Positions 32,588-42,163 of a DNA stretch of 64,000 bases are shown here, piece by piece (within the stretch, counting starts at the first letter, position 1; the number at the start of each line of letters is the position of its first letter). The notes under the pieces are model-generated. The model saw only the letters and a list, made by a program, of their open reading frames with translations, did no database searches and was not told the DNA's origin. The translations under genes were made by a program, and so were the position numbers. The stretch comes from Lutimaribacter_A marinistellae (GTDB taxonomy: Bacteria; Pseudomonadota; Alphaproteobacteria; Rhodobacterales; Rhodobacteraceae), in assembly GCF_042648365.1 (NCBI RefSeq), contig NZ_JBHRXI010000006.1, forward strand, positions 62,001-126,000. The letters are read 5' to 3'.

Positions 32588-34564
32588 ATGGAAAACCCCG
32601 ACCGTCTATCCGAGGCGGATGTAGGAGGCACGCGCGAAACGCCGCTTTCCTTCGCGGCGCGTGTCGCAGTGATCATCGGCACGCTGGCGGGCATCGTGCT
32701 GGTGATCAACCAGCTGTTCAACCTTCAGATGGGCGGCATCGTCCTGTTGCAGGGGCGGTACCTGTACATCCTCGGTGGGATCTTCCTTGCGATTTCCTTT
32801 CTGATCTTCCGGCCGGACGGGTCGAAGGGCGGGCAACCCGGCCTGCTCGACTGGGCGCTGATGGCGGCATCGCTCGGGATCACCGGCTATCTTGCTGCGA
32901 CGGCGGAGCGCAACTTGTCGGAGGGCTGGGAATATGCTGCCCCCGAAACCGCGCAATACGTGGCTTATGTCTTTGTCGCGCTGGTGCTGGAGGCGACGCG
33001 CCGCGCGGGCGGGCTGGTCTTGTTCGGGATCGTGGTTTTCTTTGCCTTCTACCCGACCTTTGCCGGGCACGTTCCGGACCCGTTTTCCGGATTTCAATCG
33101 ACCGTGACCGAGGCGATCAGCTACCACGTCTATTCGGCCGAAAGCTCTTTTGGCATCCCGATGCGGGCCTTTGGCGGGGTGGTGATCGGTTTCATCCTGT
33201 TCGGTGCGGTTCTGCAACGCACCGGCGGCGGCGCGTTCTTCAACGACCTGGCCCTTTCACTGGTCGGACGTTACCGGGGTGGCGCGGCAAAGGTGTCGAT
33301 CTTTGCCAGCGGATTCATGGGGTCCATGTCGGGCAGCGTGATCTCGAATGTCCTGACGACGGGCGCGGTGTCGATCCCGGCGATGAAGAAATCGGGCTTT
33401 TCCCCACGAACGGCCGCCGCGACCGAGGCCTGCGCCTCGACCGGCGGCGTGCTGATGCCGCCCATCATGGGTGCCACCGCCTTCGTGATGGCCTCGTTCC
33501 TGTCGCGGCCCTATGTCGAGATCGCGCTGGCGGCGGCGATCCCATCGCTGCTGTTCTATTTCGGCCTTTTCGCGCAGATCGACAGCTATTCCGCCCGGCG
33601 CGGGCTCAAGGGCATGGCTGCCGTCGACCTGCCCCGTCTGACCGAGACGCTGCGGCGAGGCTGGCTCTATGTCGGCGTGTTCGGTGTGCTGATCTTCATG
33701 CTGGTCGTGCTGCGGCGCGAGACGTCTGCGCCCTTCTATGCCACCGCCCTTTTGCTGGTCATCAACCAGATCCTGCCCAGCCATCGCCTTTCCCTGAAGA
33801 AACTCGGTGACATGATCGTCGGCGTCGGCCAGGGCCTGGCGGAATTGACCGCGATCCTGCTTGGCGTCGGCCTGATCGTAGGCGCATTCTCGGCCACCGG
33901 GCTGGCCGGTACCTTGGTGAACGAGCTGGTGTTCATCGCGGGCGACAACACCTTTGTCCTGCTGCTGATGGGGGCCCTGACGGCGTTCATCTTCGGCATG
34001 GGGATGACGGTCACGGCCTGCTACATCTTCCTTGCCGTGGTCTTGGCACCCGCGCTGGAACAGGGCGGGCTGAACCAGTTGGCGGTGCACCTGTTCATCC
34101 TGTACTGGGGCATGGTCAGCTACATCACCCCGCCCGTCGCCCTTGGCGCCTTTGCCGCTGCGACAATGGCCGGGGACAATGCGATCCGCACCGGGTTCGA
34201 GGCAATGCGCCTCGGCGGGGTCATCTACATCGCTCCGTTCTTCTTCGTGCTGAACCCGGCCTTGATCGGGCATGCCCCACCGATGGAGGTGGCGATCGCG
34301 CTGACCTCGGCGCTTATCGGCGTCGCGCTGCTGAGCATGGCGCTGCAGGGTCACATCAGCCTGATCGGCCCCCTGCGCAAAGGGGTGGTCGGGTTCGCGC
34401 AGCGACTGGCCCTGTTCTTTGGCGGCTTGTTCTTTGCGAAACCCGAGATCGACCTGATCGGCATCAGCTTTGCCACCAGTGCGGCGATCGGCCTGGGTCT
34501 TGCCGCCGTCCCCTTGGCCATGGCCTGGTCAGATCGCAGCCGAGAGGAGCAAGTGCCGACCTAG
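32588..34564 (+). CDS. TRAP transporter fused permease (4TM-12TM type)
   Basis: A 658-residue inner-membrane protein combining the small (DctQ-like, first ~200 residues, about four helices) and large (DctM-like) subunits, as is usual for TAXI systems. Hallmarks include ASGFMGSMSGSVISNVLTTG, GVLMPPIMGATAFVM and the second repeat around GMGMTVTACYIFLAV. ATG 32588 follows GAGGGAGG; the ATG at 32581 is in another frame. It imports the TAXI ligand with an ion gradient. Followed by a 10-bp hairpin. Confidence 0.93.
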   Translation: MENPDRLSEADVGGTRETPLSFAARVAVIIGTLAGIVLVINQLFNLQMGGIVLLQGRYLYILGGIFLAISFLIFRPDGSKGGQPGLLDWALMAASLGITGYLAATAERNLSEGWEYAAPETAQYVAYVFVALVLEATRRAGGLVLFGIVVFFAFYPTFAGHVPDPFSGFQSTVTEAISYHVYSAESSFGIPMRAFGGVVIGFILFGAVLQRTGGGAFFNDLALSLVGRYRGGAAKVSIFASGFMGSMSGSVISNVLTTGAVSIPAMKKSGFSPRTAAATEACASTGGVLMPPIMGATAFVMASFLSRPYVEIALAAAIPSLLFYFGLFAQIDSYSARRGLKGMAAVDLPRLTETLRRGWLYVGVFGVLIFMLVVLRRETSAPFYATALLLVINQILPSHRLSLKKLGDMIVGVGQGLAELTAILLGVGLIVGAFSATGLAGTLVNELVFIAGDNTFVLLLMGALTAFIFGMGMTVTACYIFLAVVLAPALEQGGLNQLAVHLFILYWGMVSYITPPVALGAFAAATMAGDNAIRTGFEAMRLGGVIYIAPFFFVLNPALIGHAPPMEVAIALTSALIGVALLSMALQGHISLIGPLRKGVVGFAQRLALFFGGLFFAKPEIDLIGISFATSAAIGLGLAAVPLAMAWSDRSREEQVPT

Positions 34565-34603
34565 GTTCGTTTGAAAGGGAGAACGACGCAATACGAGCCG
34601 CCG

Positions 34604-34627
34604 CAATCGGGCGTTTTCGCCCGATTG
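34604..34627. terminator. Bidirectional hairpin between TRAP permease and nrdJ
   Basis: Perfect CAATCGGGCG-TTTT-CGCCCGATTG hairpin in the 134-bp gap between convergent genes. No downstream T-run, but the tight tetraloop and position suggest transcript 3'-end formation. Confidence 0.6.
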
Positions 34628-34698
34628 ACTTCATTCGCCCGCAAAGCTCGCCGCTGGCCGCTAGCGGGCCGTCGAAAACCCACCGGGCCGTCGGCGGT

Positions 34699-36981
34699 CT
34701 ATTGACACTTGGAGTAGCCACAGCTGCCGCAGGTCATGCAGCCTTCGACCATGCGCATGTCGTATTGGCCACAGGACGGGCAAGCCTTGCCGCGCGGGGT
34801 GTCGGTGTTGACCACCTGTGCCTGCGGATCGGATTTCAGGCCCATCCCTTCGCCTTCGAGGAAGCCGATGGAAATCATGTGCCGCTCGATCACGCCGCCG
34901 ATCGCCGCAAGGATCGAGGGGATGTATTTTCCCTGCACCCAAGCGCCGCCGCGCGGATCGAAGACGGCCTTCAGTTCCTCGACAACAAACGATACGTCGC
35001 CGCCGCGGCGGAACACGGCCGAGATCATGCGAGTAAGGGCCACGGTCCACGCGAAATGTTCCATGTTCTTGGAGTTGATGAACACCTCGAAGGGCCGTCT
35101 GCGTCCACCGATGACGATGTCATTGATCGTCAGATAGATTGCATGCTCGCTGTCGGGCCACTTGAGTTTGTAGGTGTTTCCTTCCAAAGCCTGCGGGCGA
35201 TCCAGCGGTTCGGACATGTAGATCACATCGCCTCCCTCGGCCGGGTGCGGCGCATCGGCGGTCTCACCCGGTGCCTGGTCCGCCGTTTCGCTGACCGAAA
35301 GAACCGAACCCGTCACATCGTTGGGCCGATAGGTCGTGCAGCCTTTGCATCCTTCGTCCCAAGCCTGCATGTAGACATCCTTGAACGCGTCAAAGGAGAT
35401 GTCCTCGGGGCAGTTGATGGTCTTGGATATCGAGCTGTCGATCCATTTCTGCGCTGCTGCCTGCATCCGAACATGCTCGGCCGGGGTCAGGGTCTGGGCA
35501 TTGACGAAATACTCCGGCAGGTCCGCATCGCCGAACCGGTCGCGCCACATCTGCACGGCATAGTCGACGACCTCCTCCTCGGTCCGCGAACCGTCTTTCT
35601 GAAGCACCTTGCGGGTGTACGCATAGGCAAAGACCGGCTCGATCCCGCTTGATACGTTCCCGGCATAGAGAGAGATGGTGCCGGTTGGCGCGATGGAGGT
35701 CAGAAGCGCATTGCGAATGCCGTGCTCGCGGATCGCCTCGCGGACATCCTCATCCATGTTCTGCATCGTGCCGCTGGCAAGGTACCCCTCGGCATCGAAC
35801 AGGGGAAACGGCCCCTTTTCCTTTGCCAATTGAACCGACGCCAGGTAGGCGGCGCGGGCGATCCGGTGCAACCAGCGCTCGGTCTGACGCGCCGCCTCCT
35901 CCGAGCCATAGCGCAGCCCCACCATCAGCAGGGCATCGGCAAGGCCGGTGACGCCCAGACCGATCCGGCGCTTGTTGCGCGCTTCATCGGCCTGTTCGGG
36001 CAGCGGGAATTTCGAGGCGTCGACGACATTGTCCATCATCCGGACGGCAGTGGTGACCAGTTTTTCGAGCGCGGCCTCGTCGAGGCCCGCATCCGCGCCG
36101 AATGGGTCGGCGACCAGCCGCGCAAGGTTGATCGACCCGAGCAGGCAGGCGCCGTAAGGTGGCAGCGGCTGCTCACCGCAGGGATTGGTGGCGGCGATCG
36201 TCTCGCAGTAGTTGAGATTGTTGGACTTGTTGATCCTGTCGATGAAGATCACGCCCGGTTCCGCGTAGTCGTATGTCGCGCGCATGATCCTGTTCCACAG
36301 GTCACGGGCCTGCACCGTGTGGTAGACCTTGCCGTCGAATTGCAACTCCCACGAGCCGTCGGCCTTGACCGCCTCCATGAACGCATCGGTGACCAGAACC
36401 GACATGTTGAACATACGCAGCCGGGCAGGATCGGATTTCGCGCTGATGAAGCTTTCGATATCGGGATGGTCACAGCGCATCACCGCCATCATGGCGCCGC
36501 GACGTGAGCCTGCGGACATGATGGTCCGGCACATGGCGTCCCAGACGTCCATGAACGAAAGCGGGCCTGAGGCATCGGCGGCGACGCCTTTTACATCCGC
36601 GCCGCGCGGCCGGATGGTCGAGAAATCGTAACCGATCCCGCCGCCCTGCTGCATGGTCAGGGCGGCCTCTTTCAGCATGTCGAAGATACCGCCCATGCTG
36701 TCGGGAATCGTGCCCATCACGAAACAGTTGAATAGCGTCACCTGCCGCGCAGTCCCCGCGCCGGCCGTGATCCGGCCCGCAGGCAGGTATTTGAAATCCT
36801 CGAGCGCGCCATAGAATTCTTCTTCCCACGCGACCGGGTCTTCCTCGACCTTGGCAAGGTCGCGCGCGATGCGCCGCCAGCTGTCTTCGACCGTAAGGTC
36901 GATCGGCGTACCGTCCGCCTCTTTGAAACGGTACTTCATGTCCCATATCTGCTCTGCGATGGGGGCTGCGAAACGGCTCAT
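34699..36981 (-). CDS. nrdJ: Vitamin B12-dependent ribonucleotide reductase (class II)
   Basis: A 760-residue class II reductase making deoxyribonucleotides with an adenosylcobalamin radical, so it works with or without oxygen. ATG 36981 has GAGGAA before it and starts MSRFAAPIAEQIW as in relatives. Visible motifs: FNCFVMGTI (first redox Cys), NPCGEQPLPPYG (radical-site Cys with Glu), APTGTISLYAG, and a C-terminal zinc-ribbon-like tail CPSCG...CMTCGSCGYSKCQ whose last cysteines would recycle the active site. No cobalamin riboswitch is evident in the 92-bp upstream gap, so synthesis seems independent of B12 sensing at RNA level. Confidence 0.95.
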   Translation of the reverse strand: MSRFAAPIAEQIWDMKYRFKEADGTPIDLTVEDSWRRIARDLAKVEEDPVAWEEEFYGALEDFKYLPAGRITAGAGTARQVTLFNCFVMGTIPDSMGGIFDMLKEAALTMQQGGGIGYDFSTIRPRGADVKGVAADASGPLSFMDVWDAMCRTIMSAGSRRGAMMAVMRCDHPDIESFISAKSDPARLRMFNMSVLVTDAFMEAVKADGSWELQFDGKVYHTVQARDLWNRIMRATYDYAEPGVIFIDRINKSNNLNYCETIAATNPCGEQPLPPYGACLLGSINLARLVADPFGADAGLDEAALEKLVTTAVRMMDNVVDASKFPLPEQADEARNKRRIGLGVTGLADALLMVGLRYGSEEAARQTERWLHRIARAAYLASVQLAKEKGPFPLFDAEGYLASGTMQNMDEDVREAIREHGIRNALLTSIAPTGTISLYAGNVSSGIEPVFAYAYTRKVLQKDGSRTEEEVVDYAVQMWRDRFGDADLPEYFVNAQTLTPAEHVRMQAAAQKWIDSSISKTINCPEDISFDAFKDVYMQAWDEGCKGCTTYRPNDVTGSVLSVSETADQAPGETADAPHPAEGGDVIYMSEPLDRPQALEGNTYKLKWPDSEHAIYLTINDIVIGGRRRPFEVFINSKNMEHFAWTVALTRMISAVFRRGGDVSFVVEELKAVFDPRGGAWVQGKYIPSILAAIGGVIERHMISIGFLEGEGMGLKSDPQAQVVNTDTPRGKACPSCGQYDMRMVEGCMTCGSCGYSKCQ

Positions 36982-37073
36982 CGGGTGATTCCTCGGTCTT
37001 GGGGGGCATTCCAGATTACCGATAATGGCGTCGAACCACAACAGTTTGAAGTCGTCGCGGGAATACCTACAAT

Positions 37074-37532
37074 ATGAAGCCAAAGCTGGGGGCGACTCTC
37101 TTGGATAACCATATCAATCTCATCAAGCTTTCGGTCGGAACAGAGACGGTGGACGACCTTGCCGCATGGCAAAAGAGCTATCGCAAGCGCTATGCGGATA
37201 CCCTGCCCCGACATGTCACGCGCATGTGGCCGAAGCGCGAAGCCGAAATCGTCAATGGCGGGTCGATCTACTGGGTCATCAAGGGCGTCGTGCAATGCCG
37301 GCAACGCATTCTGCGGCTGGAGGAGGTGACGCGCGAGGACGGAATTCGCCGTTGTGCCATCGTGCTCGACCCCGAGTTGCACCGGACGCAGGGCGCCCTG
37401 AAACGCCCCTTTCAAGGCTGGCGCTACCTCAAACCCGAAGAAACGCCCCCTGACCTGCCCAAGGGCCGCGAGCGGGAAGAGCCTTTGCCCGCCGAGTTGA
37501 ACCGCGCGTTGGCGGAGATCGGCGTTATCTGA
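37074..37532 (+). CDS. DUF1489 family protein
   Basis: A 152-residue soluble basic protein. The blocks LIKLSVGTETVDDLAAWQ, TRMWPKR and GSIYWVIKGVVQCRQRILRL mark the DUF1489 family, conserved in alphaproteobacteria with no known function that I can state. The family pattern starts about 16 residues in, so the true start may be a later codon. Divergent from nrdJ by 92 bp and convergent with the channel gene 3 bp away. Confidence 0.85.
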   Translation: MKPKLGATLLDNHINLIKLSVGTETVDDLAAWQKSYRKRYADTLPRHVTRMWPKREAEIVNGGSIYWVIKGVVQCRQRILRLEEVTREDGIRRCAIVLDPELHRTQGALKRPFQGWRYLKPEETPPDLPKGREREEPLPAELNRALAEIGVI

Positions 37533-37535
37533 CGG

Positions 37536-38294
37536 TCACATCCCTTCTGTCTTGATGTGGATCGTTGTGCCGCAGTGCTTGCAATGCACCGCGTCGGCGT
37601 CATGCAGGCTCAGGCCACAAGTCTCACAGGTTTCGCGCACCTTGGTCGGGCGGAACAGGACCTGAGCCAGCCTCAGGAACAGGGTGACCCCGACGATCAT
37701 CACCCCCACGGAGAGGAGCCGCCCCGCCGTGCCACTCAGCGTGATGTCCCCGAACCCTGTCGTCGTCAGCGTTGTTACGGTGAAGTAGAGCGCATCGGCG
37801 TAGTTGGCGATCTCGGGGTTCACCTCGTGCTGCAGGGCGTAGATCGCGCCGGTCATGACGAAGAGAAAGACGATCAGGTTGACCGTCGCAAGGATGGCCT
37901 CTTCGTTCTGGCGAAAATAGGGAAAGTCCTGCCTGACACGGCGCAGCAACTGGTAGGTATGCAACAGCCGCAGCGTGCGCAGAACCCTGAGAAAGCCGAA
38001 CCCCTCGCCGGCGATCGGCGCCAGAAACGATGCGATTGCCACGATATCGGCCCATGTCGTCGGTCGCGCAAGAAAGTTCGCCCGTTTCGGATCTATCGCC
38101 ATGCGGGCAAGGAAGTCGAGCAGCAAGATCACGCCCAGAACCATGTCCGCAATCTCGACCCCGCGCGAATGCGGGAAGAACGAGGTCACGATGACGAACA
38201 GGATCGTGCCCAGGTCAAAGAATATCAGCCCGTAGCGAAACCGTTGGGCAAGGGGCGAATGACCTTCGTACAGGTATTTGAGTTTCGTGATCAC
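37536..38294 (-). CDS. Voltage-gated-like potassium channel with C-terminal zinc ribbon
   Basis: A ~252-residue six-helix ion channel. Helix S4 has the repeated arginine pattern (FLRVLRTLRLLHTYQLLRRVR region) and the pore has the K+ filter TTTGFGD. After S6 the short cytosolic tail ends in a zinc ribbon, CETC...CKHC. The start is uncertain: GTG 38294 is chosen as the first start codon near the homologous region; TTG 38336 is possible, and the ATG at 38441 would overlap hisG by 75 bases. It lies just after hisG on the same strand. Confidence 0.85.
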   Translation of the reverse strand: MITKLKYLYEGHSPLAQRFRYGLIFFDLGTILFVIVTSFFPHSRGVEIADMVLGVILLLDFLARMAIDPKRANFLARPTTWADIVAIASFLAPIAGEGFGFLRVLRTLRLLHTYQLLRRVRQDFPYFRQNEEAILATVNLIVFLFVMTGAIYALQHEVNPEIANYADALYFTVTTLTTTGFGDITLSGTAGRLLSVGVMIVGVTLFLRLAQVLFRPTKVRETCETCGLSLHDADAVHCKHCGTTIHIKTEGM

Positions 38295-38365
38295 CCGTTG
38301 TCTGACCTTCGATCGGATCGAAGGCCAGATTGGCAAATGCCGGGCAGCTTGGCCAGTGCCAGCCC

Positions 38366-39055
38366 CTAGCCCAACTTTTTCAGCAGCGTTTTCAGCGTCA
38401 CGCGCACATCGTCTGGCGTCTCGGCCACCCGGCTGCGCCACAGCGTTGCCTGGCTGCGCAGGATCAGCCCGTCAGAGAGAATCTTCAGGTGGTTGGCCCG
38501 CAACGTCTCACCCGTCGAGGTGATGTCGGCGATGGCCTCTGCCGTTTCGTTCTTGACGGTACCTTCTGTCGCGCCCTGACTGTCGACCAATGCGTAATCG
38601 GCTACGCCTTCTCCGGTCAGGAACTCTCGCACCAGGCGATGATACTTGGTCGCGATCCGCAGCCGGTGGCCGTGATGCGCCCGGAATGCGGCGGCCGCGG
38701 CATCGAGATCGTCGAGCGTATCGACATCCACCCATGCCCTGGGCACGGCGATGATCAGGTCAGCCTGGCCGAATCCCAGCGTCTCCAGCTCTTCGACCTG
38801 CTGTTCCCAGCGCGGCAGTTTCTCGTGCACGAGGTCGGTCCCGGTGACACCCAGATGCAAGCGACCGGCGGCCAGTTCGCGCGGGATCTCACCGGCCGAA
38901 AGCAGGACCAATGACACGCCATCAATCCCGTCGACACGGCCGGCATATTCGCGATCCGAGCCGGATCGACTAAGGTGGATCCCGCGTTTCTCGAACCAGG
39001 AGAAGGTCTTTTCCATCAGCCGCCCCTTGGACGGCACACCCAGTTTCAGGCTCAT
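38366..39055 (-). CDS. hisG: ATP phosphoribosyltransferase, catalytic subunit (short form)
   Basis: A 229-residue short-form HisG, first enzyme of histidine synthesis (ATP + PRPP to phosphoribosyl-ATP). It begins LKLGVPSKGRLMEKTFSWFEKRG and lacks the C-terminal regulatory domain of the ~300-residue long form, so it needs HisZ, encoded immediately upstream with overlapping codons (ATGA). The PRPP-binding region is near SQGATEGTVKNETAEAI. Confidence 0.95.
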   Translation of the reverse strand: MSLKLGVPSKGRLMEKTFSWFEKRGIHLSRSGSDREYAGRVDGIDGVSLVLLSAGEIPRELAAGRLHLGVTGTDLVHEKLPRWEQQVEELETLGFGQADLIIAVPRAWVDVDTLDDLDAAAAAFRAHHGHRLRIATKYHRLVREFLTGEGVADYALVDSQGATEGTVKNETAEAIADITSTGETLRANHLKILSDGLILRSQATLWRSRVAETPDDVRVTLKTLLKKLG

Positions 39056-40140
39056 GGCGCGACCTCCGCCAGTTGCAGCATCAACCCGGGCCGAAGGACT
39101 CCGCCGACGGCCGGTATCTCGGCCCCGTTGCCGAGCTGGCGGGTCAAGGCATCATACCGCCCACCGGTCGCAATCGGCGGCAGATCGGGGCGGCGCTCGG
39201 CGTAGAAGCCGAAGACGAAACCGTCGTAATACTCCATCGAGGTCCGGCCATATGATGCCTCGAACTCCAGCTTGCCGACATCTATACCGTGCTCGCTGAG
39301 CGCCGATATCCGGGCCTCGAGGCGGTCGAGCGCCGGCGTGATCTGTGGCAGGTCCACGGCCACGTCCCGCAATTGCTCAAGCGCAAATGGCATTGTCTCG
39401 CGCACCGAAAGCAGCGTCTCAAGTGCCCGAAGCTCGGATTCGGAGATCGGCGGCGTGTTGGCGTCGTCACGCAGCGCAGCGATCCGTTCCTCGATTTCGG
39501 ACGTGCCGCGCTTGCCGATCTTGGGCCCGGTCTGCGCCAAGGGATCGGAGGCGGCAAGCAGCGCGGTCCGGCTTGGCGGAACGGGTGTTCGACCTGCGTA
39601 CCGGTCGAGCAGCGCGCGAAACCGCCTTGGACGCCAGATATGGCGCCGCAAGGCAGCCTTGCGTCGGTCCGAGGTCTGCAAACCATCGACCGCAGCCATC
39701 AGGATGCCGATATCCCCGGTGGAGGCGCGGACATCCAGCCCGTCCAGCACCTGCGCGATCAGCGCAAAGACCTCGGCATCGGCGTTGTCGGGTTCATCGC
39801 GATCGAACACCTCGTAGCCCACCTGCACATACTCGTTGGCCCGGTCGGGATCGTGTTCCTGGCGGCGGAAAACCTCTCCGGCATAGGTATACCGCGCCGG
39901 GTTCGCGCCATGCGCCATGTGCATCTGCACCACGGGCACGGTGAAATCAGGGCGCAGCATCTGCTCGCCGCGCAATGCGTCGGACGTGACATAGGCCCTG
40001 CCCCGGATGTCCTCTCCGTAAAGGTCCAGCAGCGTTTCTGCGGGCTGCAGGATGGGCGTTTCGACGGATCGCGCGCCGGCGGCCTCGAAATGGGAACGCA
40101 GGCGGGCCGCCTGTTCCAGCGTTTCAGCGCGGCTTGGCAT
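39052..40140 (-). CDS. hisZ: ATP phosphoribosyltransferase regulatory subunit
   Basis: A 362-residue paralogue of the histidyl-tRNA synthetase catalytic core, without aminoacylation activity, that forms an octamer with short HisG and confers histidine feedback. ATG 40140 overlaps the hisS stop (TGATG), supporting it over the longer frame. Core features: ETPILQPAETLLDLYG, LRPDFTVPVVQMH and a C-terminal ATGGRYDALTRQLG motif equivalent to synthetase motif 3. Confidence 0.94.
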   Translation of the reverse strand: MPSRAETLEQAARLRSHFEAAGARSVETPILQPAETLLDLYGEDIRGRAYVTSDALRGEQMLRPDFTVPVVQMHMAHGANPARYTYAGEVFRRQEHDPDRANEYVQVGYEVFDRDEPDNADAEVFALIAQVLDGLDVRASTGDIGILMAAVDGLQTSDRRKAALRRHIWRPRRFRALLDRYAGRTPVPPSRTALLAASDPLAQTGPKIGKRGTSEIEERIAALRDDANTPPISESELRALETLLSVRETMPFALEQLRDVAVDLPQITPALDRLEARISALSEHGIDVGKLEFEASYGRTSMEYYDGFVFGFYAERRPDLPPIATGGRYDALTRQLGNGAEIPAVGGVLRPGLMLQLAEVAP

Positions 40141-41633
40141 CAGACTTGTACGTCCTGCTCTTCGAGGAGTGCCCGCACGCGCGCAACGAGCGTATCGCGC
40201 GGCACCTCGAATTGGGATGGACGTTCCTTCCACTCTTCCAGTGTCGCGTTCTCGGCGATCTGAGCGCCGAGGATCAGGTCCTTGACCTGCACGATGCCGC
40301 GTTCCTTTTCCTCGGCTCCCTCGATGATCGCGACCGGGGCATTGCGGCGGTCGGCATATTTGAGCTGGTTGCCGAAATTCTTGGGATTGCCCAAGTATAC
40401 CTCGGCCCGGATGCCAGCGCTGCGCAGTTCGGCCACCATGGCCTGGTAATCGGCCATGCGGTCGCGATCCATGACCGTCACGACGACCGGACCGCGCTCG
40501 ACCGAGCCGAGCCGGCCCTTTTCGCGGAGAGCGGCAAGCAACCGGTCGACGCCAATCGACACGCCCGTTGCAGGCACCTCCTGCCCGGTAAATCGCTTGA
40601 CGAGATCATCGTAGCGCCCGCCGCCCGCGACCGAGCCGAACTGCCGTTTGCGGCCCTTTTCGTCGAGGATCTCGAATGTCAGCTCGGCCTCGTAGACCGG
40701 GCCGGTGTAATAGCCCAGACCCCGCACGACCGACGGGTCGATCACGATGCGGTCGGAGCCATAGCCGCCCGCGTCGAGAAGCGCGGCGATCTGTTCCAAT
40801 TCATCCACGCCCTCGACGCCCACGGCGCTGTCACCTACGGCGGCGCGAAGGTTGGAAAGCGTTGCGGCGGCATCGTCCGCGCGCGAGGTCAGGAAGGCGA
40901 TCACCGGCTCGGCCTGTTCCGGGGCCAAGCCGACACCGTCGATATAGGCACCGGATGCATCGAGCCGCCCCTTGCCCAGCAGTTCGCGCACACCCGCCTC
41001 GCCGACCTTGTCGAACTTGTCGATGGTGCGCAGCACCGCCTCGCGCGTTTCGCCTTCTTCAAGGCCCATGACCTCAAGCACGCCGTTGAGAACCTTCCGG
41101 TTGTTCACCCGAACGATGTAATCGCCGCGCGGGATGCCGACCGCTTCGAGCGTATCGGACAGCATGGCGCAGATCTCTGCATCTGCCGCCATCGAGGCCG
41201 ATCCCACGGTATCCGCGTCGCATTGATAGAACTGCCGATAGCGCCCCGGTCCCGGCTTCTCGTTGCGCCAGACCGGACCCATTGCATAGCGGCGGTAAGG
41301 CGTCGGAAGATCGTTGCGATGTTGCGCGTAGACCCGCGCCAGCGGCGCCGTCAGATCATAGCGCAGCGCCATCCACTCGCCCTTGTCGCCCTCGTCTTCC
41401 TCCTGCCAGGCAAAGACACCCGCGTTGGGCCGATCGACATCGGGCAGGAATTTTCCCAGCGCCTCGACCGTCTCCACCGCCGAGCTTTCCAGCGCGTCGA
41501 ACCCGTACCGATGATAAACCCCGGCGATCGTCTGCAGCATCTCGCTGCGCTGCGTGACATCCTGTCCGAAATAGTCGCGGAACCCTTTCGGCGTCACGGC
41601 CTTGGGGCGGGGCTGTTTCTTGGGCTTTGCCAT
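40140..41633 (-). CDS. hisS: Histidyl-tRNA synthetase
   Basis: A 497-residue class II synthetase charging tRNA-His. N-terminal KGFRDYFG, motif 2 region RYDLTAPLARVYAQH, the PFRRY-equivalent TPYRRYAMGPVWRNEKPGPGRYRQF, HisA loop GLGYYTG and motif 3 AGGGRYDDLVKRF are all present, followed by the anticodon-binding domain. First gene of hisS-hisZ-hisG, an order common in this bacterial group that links histidine charging and synthesis. Confidence 0.96.
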   Translation of the reverse strand: MAKPKKQPRPKAVTPKGFRDYFGQDVTQRSEMLQTIAGVYHRYGFDALESSAVETVEALGKFLPDVDRPNAGVFAWQEEDEGDKGEWMALRYDLTAPLARVYAQHRNDLPTPYRRYAMGPVWRNEKPGPGRYRQFYQCDADTVGSASMAADAEICAMLSDTLEAVGIPRGDYIVRVNNRKVLNGVLEVMGLEEGETREAVLRTIDKFDKVGEAGVRELLGKGRLDASGAYIDGVGLAPEQAEPVIAFLTSRADDAAATLSNLRAAVGDSAVGVEGVDELEQIAALLDAGGYGSDRIVIDPSVVRGLGYYTGPVYEAELTFEILDEKGRKRQFGSVAGGGRYDDLVKRFTGQEVPATGVSIGVDRLLAALREKGRLGSVERGPVVVTVMDRDRMADYQAMVAELRSAGIRAEVYLGNPKNFGNQLKYADRRNAPVAIIEGAEEKERGIVQVKDLILGAQIAENATLEEWKERPSQFEVPRDTLVARVRALLEEQDVQV

Positions 41634-41751
41634 GGAAGGTCCTTGCGGGCTTGCAGTGTCGCGCGCGGTCTAGCCCATGGCCTGCGCCGGGGCAAGCAGG
41701 GGAGGCGAGCGATGCGCCTGCATCCCTCGCCTCTCGTAGACTCACAGCGTC

Positions 41752-42090
41752 TTATGCCGCCTTGAGCGCGTCGTAGCACTCCAACGCCTTGCCCGCGTAC
41801 ATCAGCGAGGGGCCGCCACCCATCTGGATCGTCATGCCAAGAACCTCGGCCACCTCTTCGCGGGTGGCGCCGAGGCGGATCAGCGCCTCGATATGGAACA
41901 TGATGCAGGCCTCGCATTTCGTGGCCACGGCGATTCCCAGCGCGACGAACTCCTTGGTCTTGAACTCTACCGCGCCGTCGGATTTCACGCTTTTGCCCAG
42001 CGCGCCGAAAGCCTTTGCCGTCTCCGGGATGGCCGTGTTGATGCCGCGCACCTGCGCCTTGGTTGCTTCGAACTTCTCGGTCCAGCTCAT
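41752..42090 (-). CDS. Carboxymuconolactone decarboxylase/AhpD-like protein
   Basis: A 112-residue all-helical protein with the peroxidase-type CxxC-x3-H site CEACIMFH, which in AhpD-like proteins reduces hydroperoxides. ATG 42090 has GAGGGA upstream and is preferred to an ATG seven codons earlier. The glycine-rich end GMTIQMGGGPSLMYA is typical. Role in peroxide defence is inferred from family. Confidence 0.9.
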   Translation of the reverse strand: MSWTEKFEATKAQVRGINTAIPETAKAFGALGKSVKSDGAVEFKTKEFVALGIAVATKCEACIMFHIEALIRLGATREEVAEVLGMTIQMGGGPSLMYAGKALECYDALKAA

Positions 42091-42163
42091 TGCGATGTCC
42101 CTCTTTCGCATTGTGTTTGACGAATGCGTATAGGGTCAGCGCACAGCGCGACATTGACCTCGA

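Noticed and set aside
36982..37073. Possible cobalamin riboswitch upstream of nrdJ.
   Set aside because: The 92-bp gap is too short for the full element and I see no B12-box-like sequence.
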